Source: Ichthyophis bannanicus (lineage: Eukaryota > Chordata > Amphibia > Gymnophiona > Ichthyophiidae). From it: a stretch of DNA of 64,000 bases. Within the stretch, counting starts at the first letter, position 1; each line of letters begins with the position of its first letter. The stretch is from NCBI GenBank assembly GCA_033557465.1, contig CM066035.1:898287309-898351308 (forward strand), in the 5' to 3' direction. A program made the translations under genes and the position numbers. This document shows positions 62,411 to 64,000 of the stretch, in pieces. Below the pieces are notes generated by a model. That model was not told the origin of the DNA, made no database searches, and saw only the letters and a program-made list of their open reading frames with translations.

Positions 62411-62944
62411 GACAGAGCAGACACTCGACGATGCGCAAGCTTTTGCAGCTCTTTTACTTGATTCTCTAAGAGACAACAAATTGAAGAAAACTTTTAAGAG
62501 TATAAGACTGAAGTGTATTTTACCTTGCAAGTAAAAGGACAACAGAAAGAGGTGCATGAAAATCCACGGATGCACCTTAATCATTGTGGGTCCAACAAAA
62601 ATGTTTATTTTTTCAGATATTCAAGCCTGTAATACAGGGTTCACTATAGTTATGTTTGAAGTTCACCCTGTCATTCGGAGAATTTGATTTAGGGCCTTAT
62701 AAAATAGGCATAAAATAGATGCCTGTTTGGGACTTTCAGCCTTTTATAAAATTACACCTAAAAGATTTCATTTTAATTTCTTTAAGGGCTCTGATATCTG
62801 TAGGGTGGACCTGTCATAAATGGTAATTTGTGGCATAAATCCCTAGCATGGAGATCTCTTGTCCACAGAAGATCCCGGTCCTGGGTATTCTCCCTTCTCC
62901 TGAAGGATATGCTGATTCAGTAAGGGCAGCTGTAGTGAGATCTA
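62411..62944. other. Unrecognised sequence
   Basis: Includes a small TATAAAATAGGC/CCTTTTATAAAAT hairpin near 62695-62755. Nothing else supported. Confidence 0.35.
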
Positions 62945-63447
62945 TGGGTCCAATATTCAAAGGATTTATGCTCCTAACTTTGAGAGTTTTGAGCCCGATA
63001 TTCAACACTGGCAGCTAGTGCTAATAACATGACTCATCACTGGCGCTGAACAGGAAACCCGGATATTCAATTCCGGAGTCATATCCGGCCCCGACATTGA
63101 ATATTTGGGTTAGCCGCACAAAAACTGGGCAGTGGCGATATTGAGTCCCTGCCCAGATAGCGATATGCTACGGAAGTTAAGCCAGCATACCTGTGCCTAG
63201 CTTTCACCGCATATCACTAACCGGGCAGTAGCTCAATATTGCCGCTGACTGGATACCGATCGGCTACATTTCTGCTCTGCCCAGGAGTGCCCCCGACATG
63301 CTCTGAAGCCAAGCAGTTAGCATCGGGGTGTGTAGGGCCGGCCACCATAGACTAATCATGTTAGTACTACTGAATACCCTTTTCACCGCGATTAATGTGA
63401 TTAGCAGCTCTGCTAACCATGTTAATCACTTTGAATATTGGGCCCTA
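62945..63447. mobile_element. Palindrome-ended MITE-like element
   Basis: The left end TATGGGTCCAATATTCAAAG and right end CTTTGAATATTGGGCCCTAT are inverted over about 20 nt. A related GCCCGATATTCAA end occurs inside at about 62992, and again at 63660, suggesting several related or nested units. No coding. Confidence 0.5.
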
Positions 63448-63659
63448 TGTTTCGAAATTGGCTTCTTTCTAAGTGCCTAAATATTTTCTTAAAATTTCTC
63501 TAAACTCCTAAATTTAGGAGCATAAAAAATGACTGGCAACAGAGGGGATTTAGGGAGGGGAAAAAAGTTAGGCGCCTAGCACTGTTTTTCAGCTCTAGGC
63601 ACTGAAACGAGGCTCATAAAGTCTGGCAAATGAATGCAAGCCTAAACTTAGGAGCAAAG

Positions 63660-64000
63660 GGCCCGATATTCAGTTCGGACGGCTATGCGCCACTATGGTG
63701 CATAGCTGTCCCCAAACCTCTAACCCCAGTCACAATCATGCAAAAATCCTTCCTGTCTGTCCACGGGAGACTGGATTCCAGCAGACAGAACAGGAAGGGT
63801 CTTTGCCCTGATCACACTGGCAGGGATCCCATCCCCGCAGGCAGAAGAAAACCCTTCCTGTTCTGCTTGCTATAATCCAGTCTCCCGCACACAGACAGGA
63901 AGGGTCTTTGCCCTGATCACGCCGGCAGGGATCCCATCCCCGCAGGCAGAAAAAATCCCTTCCTGTTCTGCTTGCAAGAATCCAGTCTCCCGCACACAGA
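63660..64000. repeat. 105-bp tandem repeat running off the window
   Basis: CAGGAAGGGTCTTTGCCCTG begins at 63791 and again at 63896, a 105-nt period. The second unit ends at the window edge. Unit content includes CATCCCCGCAGGCAGA and AATCCAGTCTCCCGCACACA. A partial inverted unit (GGGAGACTGGATTCCAGCAG) precedes it at 63765-63785. It follows a GGGCCCGATATTCAG end at 63660. Confidence 0.75.

Noticed and set aside
1..64000. CRISPR array, bacterial operons or intact host multi-exon gene
   Set aside because: No regularly spaced direct repeats, no prokaryotic gene organisation; only one isolated candidate exon.

Overview
The window is vertebrate nuclear DNA made almost entirely of transposable elements. 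The mix is DIRS-order tyrosine-recombinase retroelements, Penelope-like elements (PLEs), L1, L2, CR1, RTE and R4-like LINEs, tRNA-derived SINEs, a Gypsy gag and Harbinger-like debris. This mix, with large AT-rich intergenic tracts, best fits a large amphibian genome. A caecilian is my best guess; this is inference, because no diagnostic host gene is present. The only host-like coding signal is one candidate exon at 31223-31340, with a splice acceptor directly before its ATG, a hydrophobic segment and a GTAAGG donor.

Layout. 1-2.9 kb: minus-strand Ngaro-like retroelement (gag and RT) with a GC-rich upstream region. 3.3-4.85 kb: a PLE with inverted arms and a 16-bp target duplication. 4.85-5.64 kb: CpG-rich block; 6.1 kb: an isolated hammerhead ribozyme. 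8-15.2 kb: remains of an R4-like LINE broken up by a PLE (itself carrying a SINE), an L2 tail, a Harbinger-like repeat and, inside that, an RTE LINE. 15.3-17.7 kb: L2. 18-20.2 kb: CR1 pieces around a Gypsy gag/LTR. 20.2-28.4 kb: a four-level nest, L2(+) > L2(-) > L1(+) > L2(+). The L1 has a clear 15-bp target duplication.

28.4-32.9 kb: mostly unrecognised sequence plus the candidate exon. 32.9-33.7 kb: palindromic PLE-derived insertion carrying two hammerheads. 34-36.5 kb: second Harbinger-like copy, then a CR1 piece. 38.2-42.3 kb: L2 and a long CR1 split by a SINE. 42.9-45.2 kb: a foldback, then an L2 carrying a MITE. 46 kb: L2. 48.2-51.2 kb: a PLE made of two 1.43-kb inverted arms. 51.7-52.7 kb: L1 C-terminal remnant. 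53.3-60.4 kb: a DIRS element with inverted terminal repeats and internal complementary region, cut by a PLE in its RT catalytic box. 60.4-64 kb: small foldback elements and a 105-bp tandem repeat.

Elements interact in readable ways. Three PLE insertions share one architecture (inverted arms, a 40-44-nt extension on one side, 14-16-bp target duplications), and a 129-bp insertion at 62.3 kb looks like a miniature of it. Hammerhead motifs sit in the terminal regions. One SINE body occurs with two different LINE-derived tails (RTE and L2), and both partner LINE types are in the window. Several ORF breaks lie at homopolymer runs, and several others are CGA-to-TGA changes.
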